Part shown: positions 43,250 to 52,634 of the stretch, piece by piece | Layout of the letters: each line of letters starts with the position of its first letter | Numbering within the stretch: position 1 is the stretch's first letter | Assembly (NCBI GenBank): GCA_016793465.1 | Contig: JAEUJW010000020.1 | Coordinates: 62,001 to 126,000 of the forward strand | Source of the DNA: Myxococcales bacterium | GTDB taxonomy: Bacteria; Myxococcota; Polyangia; Nannocystales; Nannocystaceae | Length of the DNA stretch: 64,000 nucleotides | Direction of reading: 5' to 3' | Made by a program: the position numbers and the translations under genes | Notes under the pieces: model-generated | Told to the model about the DNA's origin: nothing | Databases searched by the model: none | Seen by the model: only the letters and a program-made list of their open reading frames with translations

Positions 43250-45595
43250 ATGGAAGAGATCACGGAGGCGCTGGCCGCCATCGAGGCAGGAGGGGAGTTT
43301 GCCGTCGAGCTCGGGCTCGCCGCGGAGGCGCTGCGGGTCGTGGTCCAGGGGGTCGGGCCGCTGCGCTTCCCGATCCCGGCGGAGATGGCGAAGCAGCTGG
43401 GCGACGCGGCCGAGCCGGCGCCGTACGGACGGCGGAGCGAGACGGTGCACGACGCGCGCGTGCGGGACACGGGGCAGATCGAGCGCGATCGGATCAAGAT
43501 CGATACGCGGCGATTGCGGCGCGCCCTCGCTCCGGCGCTGGGGACGATCCGAGAGCGCCTCGGCATGCCGGAGGGCGTGGAGCTCGCGGTCGTGCTCGAC
43601 AAGCTGCTGGTGTACGGGCCGGGGCAGTTCTTCGCGACGCACCAGGACTCGGAGCGGGATGACGCCATGGTCGGGACTCTGGTGATGACGCTGCCGTGCA
43701 GCCACGAGGGCGGGGCCATCGTGGTCGAGCACCGCGGGGAGAAGAGGAGCTTTGGCGGGGGGCGAGCGGCGACGGAGGTGTCGCTCCTGGCGTTCTACGC
43801 GGATTGTCGCCACGAGGTGAGGCCGGTGCGATCCGGGCACCGGATCGCGCTCACGTACCACCTCCTGCGCCGCGGGGAGGCGACGGAGCGGCCGCAGATC
43901 CGGGCCGCCGCGGTCGAGGAGCTGGTGGCGAGCGTGGCGAGTCACTTCTCGACGCCGGTCCCGCCGCGGTACGGGCGGGGGACTCCGCAGCGGCCGGATC
44001 GCCTGGTCTACCTGCTGGATCACGAATACTCGCAGAAGAGCCTCGGGTGGGACAACCTCAAGAACGGCGATCGGCTGCGGGCCGCGGCGCTTCGAGAGGT
44101 GGCGGGGCGTCTGGATTGCGCGGTGTTCCTGACCCTCGCGGACATACACCAGATCTGGGACTGCGAGGACGAGTCGTACGGATACCGTCGGCGAGGCCGC
44201 CGCTACCTCGACGACGAACGCGGCGAGGGGGACCACAAGCTGGTCGACCTGATCGACGAGGACGTCGAGCTCCGCCATTGGATCGACACGGACGGGCGTG
44301 TCGAGCCGGACCTGGCGGTGACGCCGACGAACCAGGAGATCTGCTTCACGCGGCCCTCGGTCGAGATGGATCCGTTCGAGTCCGAGTACGAGGGGTACAT
44401 GGGCAACTCCGGCAACACCATGGAGCGCTGGTACCACCGGGCCGCGATCGTGATGTGGCCGCGGGCCCGCGGCTTCGTGATCCGGGCCAAGATGGCGCCG
44501 GCGTGGGCCGTCGACGTGCTCGCCGCGCTGGTCAAGACCGGGGCCGTCGACGAGGCCCGTGGGCGGGCGCGCGAGCTCGTGCCGTTCTGGAAGGAGGTGG
44601 CGCCGGCGGTCGAGGGCGCGGCGTTCGTGCCGCGGCTGCTGAAGGCGCTGGTCGGGATCGCCGAGGCCGAGCCGGCGCTCGAGCTGCTGGCGCCGCTGGG
44701 TCCGCATCGACTGGGCGAGCGGGCGTTGCCGACGTTTGTGGCGCTGGTGGAGCGTCACGGCCTGGCGTGGGGGCAGCGCCTGTTCACGGCGTGGGCCCAG
44801 GCCGTACGTCATGACACGCCGCCGTGGCGCGCGTCGCTGCCGCGGCTGTGCGAGGCGCTCACGGCCGCCGGCGGTGAACACGGGCGGGGGCTCGCGTCGT
44901 GGCTGCTGGCGCGGGAGGTGGACGTGTTTCGGCAGCGGCGTGGCGAGGAGGGGGGCGGGCGGGCCGCGTTCGCGGAGGAACTCGCGGAGCGGCACCTGGG
45001 CGACATCGCGGCGCTGCTCGCGGCGGCGGTCGTGATCCCGGCGCCGGCGCTCCGCGACGAGCTCGTCGGGGTGCTCGTCGCGCCCGCGACGGGGCTGCCG
45101 CTGGCGACGGCCGGCGTGCTGCTGCGCAAGCTCTGCGAGGGGCGGACGCCGACGGAGGTGCAGGCGCTGGGGCTGCAGGCGCTGGTCGGCCACGTCGTCG
45201 GGGCGCTCGCGGCGGCGCTCGCGGCGCCGGAGCGAGATCCGAACGACTGGACGATCGAGCCGCCGACCGGATGCGCGTGCGAGCTGTGCCAGGAGCTCGC
45301 GGTGTTCCTGCGCGACCGGGAGCAGCGGCGGTGCGGCTGGCGGCTCGCGAAGGAGCGACGGCAACACGTGCACCACAGGATCGATCTGAACCGCCTGCCG
45401 GTGACGCACGAGACGATCCGCCAGGGGAGCCCGTATACGCTCGTGCTGACCAAGCAGGCGGCGCTGTTCGAGCGGGCAGCGGCGAAGCGGGCGGCTTACG
45501 TGGAGCTCCTCGCGTGGCTCGAGGGGTCGCGCGGGGTGTTCGTCGCCGGGCCCGCGCCGGGGCCGAAGCCGAAGCGGGGGCGCAGCGCGGCCTGA
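43250..45595 (+). CDS. Large 2OG-Fe(II) oxygenase-domain protein
   Basis: A 781-aa protein. Residues about 90-220 form a prolyl-4-hydroxylase-like double-stranded beta-helix: YGPGQFFATHQDSER with the HxD iron ligands, GTLVMTLPCSHEGGAIVVEH, ADCRHEV with the second His, and SGHRIALTYHL with the 2-oxoglutarate-binding Arg. The remaining 560 residues are mostly helical (ARM-like) and include CACELC and a basic tail. This arrangement, an oxygenase plus a long helical region, is better known from fungi and other eukaryotes. An AT-rich stretch (43174-43215) upstream probably holds the promoter. The target residue or protein is unknown. Confidence 0.8.
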   Translation: MEEITEALAAIEAGGEFAVELGLAAEALRVVVQGVGPLRFPIPAEMAKQLGDAAEPAPYGRRSETVHDARVRDTGQIERDRIKIDTRRLRRALAPALGTIRERLGMPEGVELAVVLDKLLVYGPGQFFATHQDSERDDAMVGTLVMTLPCSHEGGAIVVEHRGEKRSFGGGRAATEVSLLAFYADCRHEVRPVRSGHRIALTYHLLRRGEATERPQIRAAAVEELVASVASHFSTPVPPRYGRGTPQRPDRLVYLLDHEYSQKSLGWDNLKNGDRLRAAALREVAGRLDCAVFLTLADIHQIWDCEDESYGYRRRGRRYLDDERGEGDHKLVDLIDEDVELRHWIDTDGRVEPDLAVTPTNQEICFTRPSVEMDPFESEYEGYMGNSGNTMERWYHRAAIVMWPRARGFVIRAKMAPAWAVDVLAALVKTGAVDEARGRARELVPFWKEVAPAVEGAAFVPRLLKALVGIAEAEPALELLAPLGPHRLGERALPTFVALVERHGLAWGQRLFTAWAQAVRHDTPPWRASLPRLCEALTAAGGEHGRGLASWLLAREVDVFRQRRGEEGGGRAAFAEELAERHLGDIAALLAAAVVIPAPALRDELVGVLVAPATGLPLATAGVLLRKLCEGRTPTEVQALGLQALVGHVVGALAAALAAPERDPNDWTIEPPTGCACELCQELAVFLRDREQRRCGWRLAKERRQHVHHRIDLNRLPVTHETIRQGSPYTLVLTKQAALFERAAAKRAAYVELLAWLEGSRGVFVAGPAPGPKPKRGRSAA

Positions 45596-45689
45596 GGAGC
45601 ACTCGCGGTGCGGTGCGGTCGGGCGTTGCACGACACGACGTGCGAGGACAGTGACGGCTGTACGCGCCGTCTGATCGATGTAGGGTCAC

Positions 45690-45701
45690 TGCTCGAAGCA
45701 G
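45690..45701. other. Candidate attL of an integrated element
   Basis: TGCTCGAAGCAG, identical to 50871-50882. On the minus strand it reads TGC TTC GAG CAG TGA (Cys-Phe-Glu-Gln-stop). The same four residues end the lipoprotein gene at the other end of the element, as expected if the element integrated into the 3' end of that gene. Confidence 0.65.
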
Positions 45702-45702
45702 G

Positions 45703-45761
45703 ACGACGCGGACTTCACAACCACTTGTCAGCGCTCGCCTTTCGCCACAAGTCCGCGTCGT
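45703..45761. repeat. Inverted repeat at the left end of the element
   Basis: Arms ACGACGCGGACTT (45703-45715) and AAGTCCGCGTCGT (45749-45761) are exact complements, 33 bp apart, starting one base inside the attL repeat. It could be an integrase or excisionase arm site, or a terminator stem for the leftward genes. Confidence 0.6.
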
Positions 45762-45852
45762 ACTTCACGAATTCGTCCAGGGTCTGAACTCCCGCGAGTG
45801 CCCGAATCTCTCGGGAGTCAGCCCACCTCTTGGAGAACTGGTGGAGGAGCGC
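45715..45852 (-). pseudogene. C-terminal remnant of an unknown gene
   Basis: The minus strand reads HQFSKRWADSREIRALAGVQ then TLDEFVKYDADLWRKASADK-W-L-stop; a stop codon (45853-45855) closes the frame upstream. The sequence is clearly protein-like but has no start. It may be the original tail of the RhuM-type gene after a frameshift, or of a lost gene. Confidence 0.45.
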
Positions 45853-45861
45853 CTACGGCGC

Positions 45862-46959
45862 CTATGTACGATTGCTCGCCCGCCTCGTCCGTGTCGACGT
45901 CGGCGCGCGCCCTGGCTGGGGCTCTCCACGTTCGAGTGCCATGGGTCCGCGGCTGGCGAATCGCTTCGATTCTTCCACCATACGGTCAAAGTCGGATACG
46001 AATTCTGCATCCTGCTGCTGGCGGTAGATATCGTACTCCGCCTCGGCTTTCAGTTTGGCTTCGAGGGCACTGACCTTCCCCCTGTCCACGAGGATGGGAT
46101 AGCTGGACAGCTCGAGGAAGCTGTTCAGAAAGTTCGCCCAGTCCGACATTTTCGTCAGGATACCACGCTGTGAGCGATTCTCGGCGAGATCCAAGTAGGC
46201 AGACACGATCCGGTTTAACTCCCGGACGTGCGCCTCGTCCAGGTAGTTCTTTGCCACGGTCACGTCAGACTTCAGGATCTTGCCGTTGGGTGCGTGCTTC
46301 CAGGTGGTGAGTCCCATGAAGAGTTTGGTCGCATCCGCGGAAGCGTAGATGAGTTCTGCTGCGGTCTGGCCGGTGATCGCCCAGTGGAGCTTGTTCTGCA
46401 CCGACGCAAAGAACTCGCGTGTGAGCGGCGAGTGCGCGTCGTAGTCAGCCGCGAGCGCATATATGTCCGTGATCTTCTGGTAGAAGCGACGCTCGCTCGC
46501 ACGGATCTCGCGGATCCGCTCGAGCAGGTCGTCGAAGTAATCCTTGCCAAAAGCACTCTTGCCCTGCCTGAGCCTTTCGTCGTCCAGGACAAAGCCCTTG
46601 ATGATGAACTCGCGCAAAGTCTGCGTGGCCCAGATGCGGAACTGCGTCGCCTGGTAGCTATTCACGCGGTAGCCGACCGCGATGATTGCATCGAGGTTGT
46701 AAAAGAGAGTTTTGTAGGTCTTCCCGTCAGTGGCAGTTATTTCCAAAATGGAAACTACTGCGTCCTCGGCCAACTCCGCGGCCGCGAAAATGTTCTTCAA
46801 GTGCTTGGCGATCGCTGGAACACCGACACCGAACAGCTCTGCGAGCGACCTCTGGGTCAGCCAGGCCGTCTCGTCCTTGATGAGAACACCGATCTTCACG
46901 CCGCCGTCGGGGGCCGTGTACAGCAGGAACTCGGATTCAAGACGCCTGACGTCGCTCAT
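45862..46959 (-). CDS. RhuM-family protein
   Basis: A 365-aa protein matching the RhuM family: MSDVRRLESEFLLYTAPDGG, LTQRSLAELFGVGVPAIAKH (HTH-like), FYNLDAIIAVGYRVNSYQAT, FRIWATQTLREFIIKGFVLD, FGKDYFDDLLERIREIRASE and LSSYPILVDRGKVSALEAKL. These proteins occur on pathogenicity islands and beside restriction or defence genes. They have a DNA-binding-like N-terminus and a Fic-like or coiled region, but no proven reaction. The last 20 residues (RAPTSTRTRRASNRT) look shifted out of frame. Base composition is lower in GC than the genome, consistent with transfer. It overlaps the upstream gene by ATGA. Confidence 0.88.
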   Translation of the reverse strand: MSDVRRLESEFLLYTAPDGGVKIGVLIKDETAWLTQRSLAELFGVGVPAIAKHLKNIFAAAELAEDAVVSILEITATDGKTYKTLFYNLDAIIAVGYRVNSYQATQFRIWATQTLREFIIKGFVLDDERLRQGKSAFGKDYFDDLLERIREIRASERRFYQKITDIYALAADYDAHSPLTREFFASVQNKLHWAITGQTAAELIYASADATKLFMGLTTWKHAPNGKILKSDVTVAKNYLDEAHVRELNRIVSAYLDLAENRSQRGILTKMSDWANFLNSFLELSSYPILVDRGKVSALEAKLKAEAEYDIYRQQQDAEFVSDFDRMVEESKRFASRGPMALERGEPQPGRAPTSTRTRRASNRT

Positions 46960-47723
46960 CGATCCTCGCTCTCCTGGCCGCTTATCCTCCGTGTGTCTTC
47001 GCCGCGACTACACGCCGCAAGCGCTTGAAGCTGTATCATTGATAGCCAAGTGCACAGCCAATTCAGGAACCCTGGCGTTGCGACGATAACGCGGTTTTCA
47101 TCTCTGAATACGATACCCGCGATGCCTGGCGAGAACGTTCCGTGGGATAATGAATTTCGGATGCGGCGAACATAATGACCATTCAAGAGCTTCTTGACTT
47201 GGCCTGCGCACTGGCCCCTCGCTCGGGAACTTTCGTGAATCATTTTATTGAGGTATCCCTCCCGCATATAGACCAATGCCACGTACATCCGCAGGACGAG
47301 CGAACCGTGGACGCTCATCCGTACTTTGAGTGGAAGTGGTCGATTGATTGCTTCATCGAACGGAGTCGTCGGGAGGCCGTTTTTGCGGGTGTCGAGACGC
47401 CCTGCCAGGGCGAACCAGAATACGCCGTTCGATAATTCATCGACACCCTGAGCGCATGCTAATGGGGTACGAGATAATTCTTGCAATAATTCTTCGCCGG
47501 TTAACCGTGTGGCGAGATCCTCGAGCAGGACTCGACATCTCTGTACTTGTTGGCAGCCGTCGTTGTCAGCGATGGCCGTTCGTATGTCCTCTAGTTCAGT
47601 GGCTGGAACGCTACCGCCGATCATCTTTGTGACGTTGAGCCCAAGCGGAGGCCCCTCGTCTGGCATTCCGAAAATGCGATAACAGTCTCGCAGCAGATCT
47701 CCGATCTCATCAGGTTCAGTCAT
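46956..47723 (-). CDS. Unknown protein coupled to RhuM
   Basis: A 255-aa protein starting MTEPDEIGDLLRDCYRIFGM. It contains RCRVLLEDLATRLTGEELLQ, RMSVHGSLVLRMYVALVYMR and NGHYVRRIRNSLSHGTFSPG, the last resembling HEPN-type R-x4-6-H motifs (RNSLSH). HEPN proteins are often RNases or inactive scaffolds in defence and toxin systems. That assignment is tentative. The stop overlaps the RhuM start, so both are translated from one mRNA. Codon use is less GC-rich than in host genes, as elsewhere in the element. Confidence 0.65.
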   Translation of the reverse strand: MTEPDEIGDLLRDCYRIFGMPDEGPPLGLNVTKMIGGSVPATELEDIRTAIADNDGCQQVQRCRVLLEDLATRLTGEELLQELSRTPLACAQGVDELSNGVFWFALAGRLDTRKNGLPTTPFDEAINRPLPLKVRMSVHGSLVLRMYVALVYMREGYLNKMIHESSRARGQCAGQVKKLLNGHYVRRIRNSLSHGTFSPGIAGIVFRDENRVIVATPGFLNWLCTWLSMIQLQALAACSRGEDTRRISGQESEDR

Positions 47724-47787
47724 TGTTGAGTAATTGAGTGTAACACCACTCCGCGCTGCTCGACAAGATATCCCGTGCCGACGCTGG

Positions 47788-48060
47788 CTATGACGTCGTG
47801 AAGTCGCCTCGCGCAAGGGCTGTACGAACTTCCTCAAACGTGTACCCTGCCTCTAATTTATCGGCGATCCACCGGGCTTGAGCTGGGGCATGGACCGGCC
47901 ACCGGGCGCTGGTCCCATGGCGTCCGCCATGCACGACCCGAGGTACGGGCAGCAGTTCACGCTGTAGCCACATGTAGATCGTTGAACGGACGCGTCGGGC
48001 GGCCTTGCAGACCTGCTCCGTGGTTGCCCACTCGGTGGGGCTGCGGCCGCGTTTGGGCAT
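47788..48060 (-). CDS. MerR-like small DNA-binding protein
   Basis: A 90-aa protein beginning MPKRGRSPTEWATTEQVCKA. An HTH of MerR or excisionase type is visible (TTEQVCKAARRVRSTIYMWL) with a following wing (RWPVHAPAQARWIADKLEAG) and FEEVRTALARGDF. It may be the excisionase or transcription regulator of the element. It is divergent from the small genes at 48181, with two 10-bp direct repeats in between. Confidence 0.55.
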   Translation of the reverse strand: MPKRGRSPTEWATTEQVCKAARRVRSTIYMWLQRELLPVPRVVHGGRHGTSARWPVHAPAQARWIADKLEAGYTFEEVRTALARGDFTTS

Positions 48061-48119
48061 GAGGGAGGGGAGTCTACCCACAGCGCGATCTTGGTTCTTG
48101 AAACTGGCGCCTCTGTATC

Positions 48120-48141
48120 GGACAGTCCAGCGGACAGTCCA
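48120..48141. promoter_or_regulatory. Two 10-bp direct repeats (possible operator)
   Basis: GGACAGTCCA occurs at 48120-48129 and 48132-48141, 12 bp apart. GGACAGTCC is itself nearly palindromic. The site lies between the divergent MerR-like gene and the next plus-strand gene, a position suited to a regulator or excisionase. Confidence 0.45.
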
Positions 48142-48180
48142 ATGGACCACAAAACGCCGTGCAACCCCAGAGACGAGGCG

Positions 48181-48351
48181 ATGACCATGGCAGGCGACCG
48201 ACCGCAAGACGACCCACCGATGCACTCCGCCACCTTCCACCTGGACGATGGCCGCTACCTCGTGCTGACACGGCTCGAGCTGTTCAGCGCCGACCGGGTC
48301 CTGCTGCGACGGGCGAACCTCGCCCCCATGTTGCGGGAGGAGCCGAGATGA
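48181..48351 (+). CDS. Small hypothetical protein of the element
   Basis: A 56-aa protein (start MTMAGDRPQDD; ATG at 48187 or 48142 also possible). It contains FHLDDGRYLVLTRLELFSAD and ends APMLREEPR. A GAGACGAGG site precedes the start. It overlaps the next gene by ATGA. No family is recognised. Confidence 0.45.
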   Translation: MTMAGDRPQDDPPMHSATFHLDDGRYLVLTRLELFSADRVLLRRANLAPMLREEPR

Positions 48352-48593
48352 GACGGCGTCGCGCGAACTGGACCCCTGCTCACCGCGCGTACCGGGGCAC
48401 CTGGATGAGCGAGGACGAGTACATCGCCGACCAGATCGCCGAGCATCTGCCGCCATACCTGACCTGGCTGCTGGCGTGCTGCGATCCCGGGCGGCTCCGA
48501 GAGGGCTATGAAGCCGGCAAGCTCCGGATCTGGTCGAGACCCCATCCTCGCCAGGCGGGACGCGTGTGGGTTTTCGAGACGCTGCGGTCGTAG
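48348..48593 (+). CDS. Small basic hypothetical protein of the element
   Basis: An 81-aa protein MRRRRANWTPAHRAYRGTWM followed by SEDEYIADQIAEHLPPYLTW and ending VWVFETLRS. It is coupled to the preceding small gene. The middle is an amphipathic helix and the N-terminus is strongly basic, so nucleic-acid binding is possible. No family is recognised. Confidence 0.5.
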   Translation: MRRRRANWTPAHRAYRGTWMSEDEYIADQIAEHLPPYLTWLLACCDPGRLREGYEAGKLRIWSRPHPRQAGRVWVFETLRS

Positions 48594-49740
48594 CAAGGAC
48601 TCCAGCAGGGTTCGTGACGATCCACGATTGGGCCATGCTCGCCGTCGTCATGAACGACCACTCGCTGATCCAGGCGACCTCGAACGCGATCCACTGCACG
48701 GCGTACAGCAAGGGCGCCATTTGGGGCTCACGCGGTCGCCCCGACCGCCGCCATCGTCGTGGTCAGTGTTGTCGCCCGCGAGAGGGCGGTGGGGCGTGCC
48801 ATCCTCGGCGCCCCGGTGTGCGCCACTCGCCGGGTGCTCCGTGTAGCCCATGTCTTGGCGACGACAAGCGCCATGCGCGTCGCCAACATTATGGGCCCTC
48901 CACCTGTCGTCTGGCGGGCGTCTGACGCGTGGGAGGTGGGTTCCTGCTGGCAGGTGGCACCCAGCAAGCTGCGCTCTGGCAGGGTTCGAGCCGCCAACAC
49001 GGTGATCACAGGCGGCCGAGCATCGCCCACCGAGACGTCGCGGTCGTCACCGACGAACTCGACCGTCAGGTCCCGGCTTGCGATCGTCATCTCGCGGTCC
49101 GCGATGACTGACAGGTACCGTCTCCCTGCAGTGCGGCGACCGTCCGCGCCAGAGCAGGGATCCGCGGACGGCGACGCACCGGCGCCGCTCTCGCGCCGCG
49201 AACCGCGAAGCAACCCGCGGGTACCACGGCGGTTGCTCGGGTGCGGTGTTGCACTCGCCGCCCAGCATCAACGACGGGCCGGCCATGTTCGATGCCGTCG
49301 CGCAGAGCACCGTCAACGCGGCCCTGGCCACCATGTTGGGATCAGTTGGTACTTCGTGTGGTCCATGTCCACCAACGTCACCCAGAGATGGGCTACGCCG
49401 AACGACATCGACTTGGCCATGGACGTGGCGACGGCCAGGCTGACGTCACGATCCATGACAGCCTGGGACAGCACTCCGTACGACCTGTCCGGAGAGACAG
49501 CCACGTGATCTCCGAACATCGGCCCGATTCTGTCGTGAGGTCGCGCGACGCGACCAGCTACTCCGCTGCTCACCGTGCGAGAGGTGTCCGTACTGCTCAC
49601 CACGAGCAGGGTTGCGTGTACTCCAGCCTCGATCACGGCCAGATTCCTTGCGTGCTGCGTATCGAAAGGAGCCTTCACTTCGACCGCCGAGTCATCGCAC
49701 AATGGCTCTCGGCGAACAGTGCGAGCGCAGGAGGTCACCC
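48594..49740. other. 1.1-kb stretch with decayed coding segments
   Basis: No intact gene is convincing. On the plus strand, good GC3 codon periodicity appears in pieces: around 48625-48730 (IHDWAMLAVVMNDHSLIQAT) and around 49255-49505, where a frameshift near 49340 joins INDGPAMFDAVAQSTVNAAL to WYFVWSMSTNVTQRWATPND. The two pieces share an Ala/Asn/Gln-rich pattern (QATSNAI, AQSTVNAA) that weakly recalls RebB/R-body-type proteins. A minus-strand frame at 49313-49738 (141 aa) is also open. All of this is uncertain. Confidence 0.3.
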
Positions 49741-50805
49741 ATGATCAAGCTGCGCCCGTGGAAGGGAAGCAAGAATGAGTTCGAAGTCGACGTCATCGTC
49801 AACGGCCCCCAGGGCCGGGCCCTGCGCAAACGCGTCAAGGCGCCGGTCACCGGAAAGTCCAGCGCGGAGCGATGGGCTCGCGCGCTCGAGCAGGAGCTGC
49901 TCTCGCAGCTCCTCGCCCCCGAGCCCGCGCCCGAGAAGCCGCCCGCCCCGACGTTCGAGGAGTTCGCCGCGATCTTCCTCGACCTCTGCCGGGCCAACCG
50001 CCTCGGCGTGAACACGCTGATGAACTACGAGATCCACCTGCGGCACTATCTGGTTCCGGTGCTCGGCAAGCGCCGGCTAGACCAGATCCCGCCGGCGGAC
50101 ATCACGAGGATCAAGTCCTCGCTGTCCGCGAAGTCGCACAACACCGCGTGCGAGGTGCTGAAGACCCTGCGGCGGGTGTTCAACGTGGCCATCGCGCAGA
50201 AGCACATCACCGGCGAGCCGGTGGATCTCGAGATCCCGCGGCGGCTCCGCAAGGCCGTGGTCGCCTACGACGCCGTCCAGCAGGCGGCGCTGCTCACGGC
50301 GGCGCGCGAGCTCGGGCCGTTCTTCGAGCTCGTCGTCCTCCTCGGAATCGACGGCGGCCTGCGCCGCGATGAGATCGTCGGGCTGCACTGGTCGGACATC
50401 AACTTCGGCCAGGGCTTCCTTGTCGTCCGGCACAACATCGTCCGCGGCAAGCTCGACGCGCCGAAGGGCCGCACCGAGGACGAGGTCGCCTTGACCGGCC
50501 GCCTCACCGCCGCGCTCAAGGCGTACCGGCACGACGCCGGGCCCTACGTGCTCACCAACAGGCACGGCGGGCACTTCAGCGAGCAGGACCCGACCGCATG
50601 GATGGAGCGCATCACACGCCTGGCGGGGCTGCCCTGGCACGGGACCCACGTCCTGCGGAAGACCTGCGGGACCCGCATCGCCGACGGTGGCGGCGGGGTC
50701 GCGGCTGTGGCCGCTCACCTCCGCCACAAGGATCTGCAGACCGCGAGCCGCTACATCGACCGCCGCGGAGCGAGCTCCCGTGCGGTCAACGCGCTGGAGA
50801 GCTGA
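49741..50805 (+). CDS. Tyrosine recombinase (integrase)
   Basis: A 354-aa phage-type integrase. An N-terminal arm-binding region (FEVDVIVNGPQGRALRKRVK) and SAM-like core-binding domain (TFEEFAAIFLDLCRANRLGV) precede the catalytic domain. The catalytic residues are visible as Arg in GLRRDEIVGLHW, H-x-x-R in HVLRKTCGT, His in HLRHKDLQTA and the Tyr nucleophile in ASRYIDRR. An AGGAGG ribosome site is present. It sits 65 bp from the attR-like repeat, the standard place for the integrase of an integrated element. Confidence 0.92.
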   Translation: MIKLRPWKGSKNEFEVDVIVNGPQGRALRKRVKAPVTGKSSAERWARALEQELLSQLLAPEPAPEKPPAPTFEEFAAIFLDLCRANRLGVNTLMNYEIHLRHYLVPVLGKRRLDQIPPADITRIKSSLSAKSHNTACEVLKTLRRVFNVAIAQKHITGEPVDLEIPRRLRKAVVAYDAVQQAALLTAARELGPFFELVVLLGIDGGLRRDEIVGLHWSDINFGQGFLVVRHNIVRGKLDAPKGRTEDEVALTGRLTAALKAYRHDAGPYVLTNRHGGHFSEQDPTAWMERITRLAGLPWHGTHVLRKTCGTRIADGGGGVAAVAAHLRHKDLQTASRYIDRRGASSRAVNALES

Positions 50806-50866
50806 CGGAGGCGCGGCTGCGGTCGCCTTCAACCCACCGTAACCCAAACCCTATTTTCTCTTACTT

Positions 50867-52243
<1,377 letters not shown>

Positions 52244-52634
52244 CGATCGCGATGCTAGGAGGGGCATCTCGGGGATTCAAGCCAGGACAGCGGCGCGGAT
52301 CTTCACCGTGCGAGAGAGCACTTGCGAACACTTCGTAATTCGCGGAGGACGGCGCGAGCGATGCGGCGCGGCGCGGCGCGACCGTCGCGGCGATCCGCGG
52401 GCGACGCGGCCGATCGCCGGGCTCGCCGTGCGGGCCGCGCGGGCGCCCGCGGGGACCGGCGGGCGCGGGCGGCGGCGCGTCGCGGGGGCACGCGCGGGCA
52501 CACGGGGGCCGCGCGGGAAGGCGCGAGGCCTGTGAAAGGCCGCACAGCGCCCTCGCGGGGACCCGGACGATCGGCGACGCGGCGCTCGAGGGGCGATGAT
52601 GCGCGCCCGGTGAATTTGCGGTATACGACGCCGC
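52244..52634. other. Non-coding divergent region
   Basis: No gene supported; open frames here are Arg/Ala-rich shadows of high-GC DNA. It separates the divergent DUF1554 and FKBP genes. A GTATACGAC word just before the FKBP start may contain a -10 element. Confidence 0.4.

Noticed and set aside
48728..49213. Minus-strand open frame of 161 codons (MLRGSRRESGAGASPSADPC).
   Set aside because: No signal, no ribosome site, and codon periodicity fits plus-strand fragments better.
48759..49508. Plus-strand open frame of 249 codons in the element.
   Set aside because: Composition changes along the frame and a better coding segment shifts frame near 49340; treated as decay.
50077..50847. Minus-strand open frame opposite the integrase.
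   Set aside because: A shadow of the integrase coding strand; the integrase has all catalytic residues.
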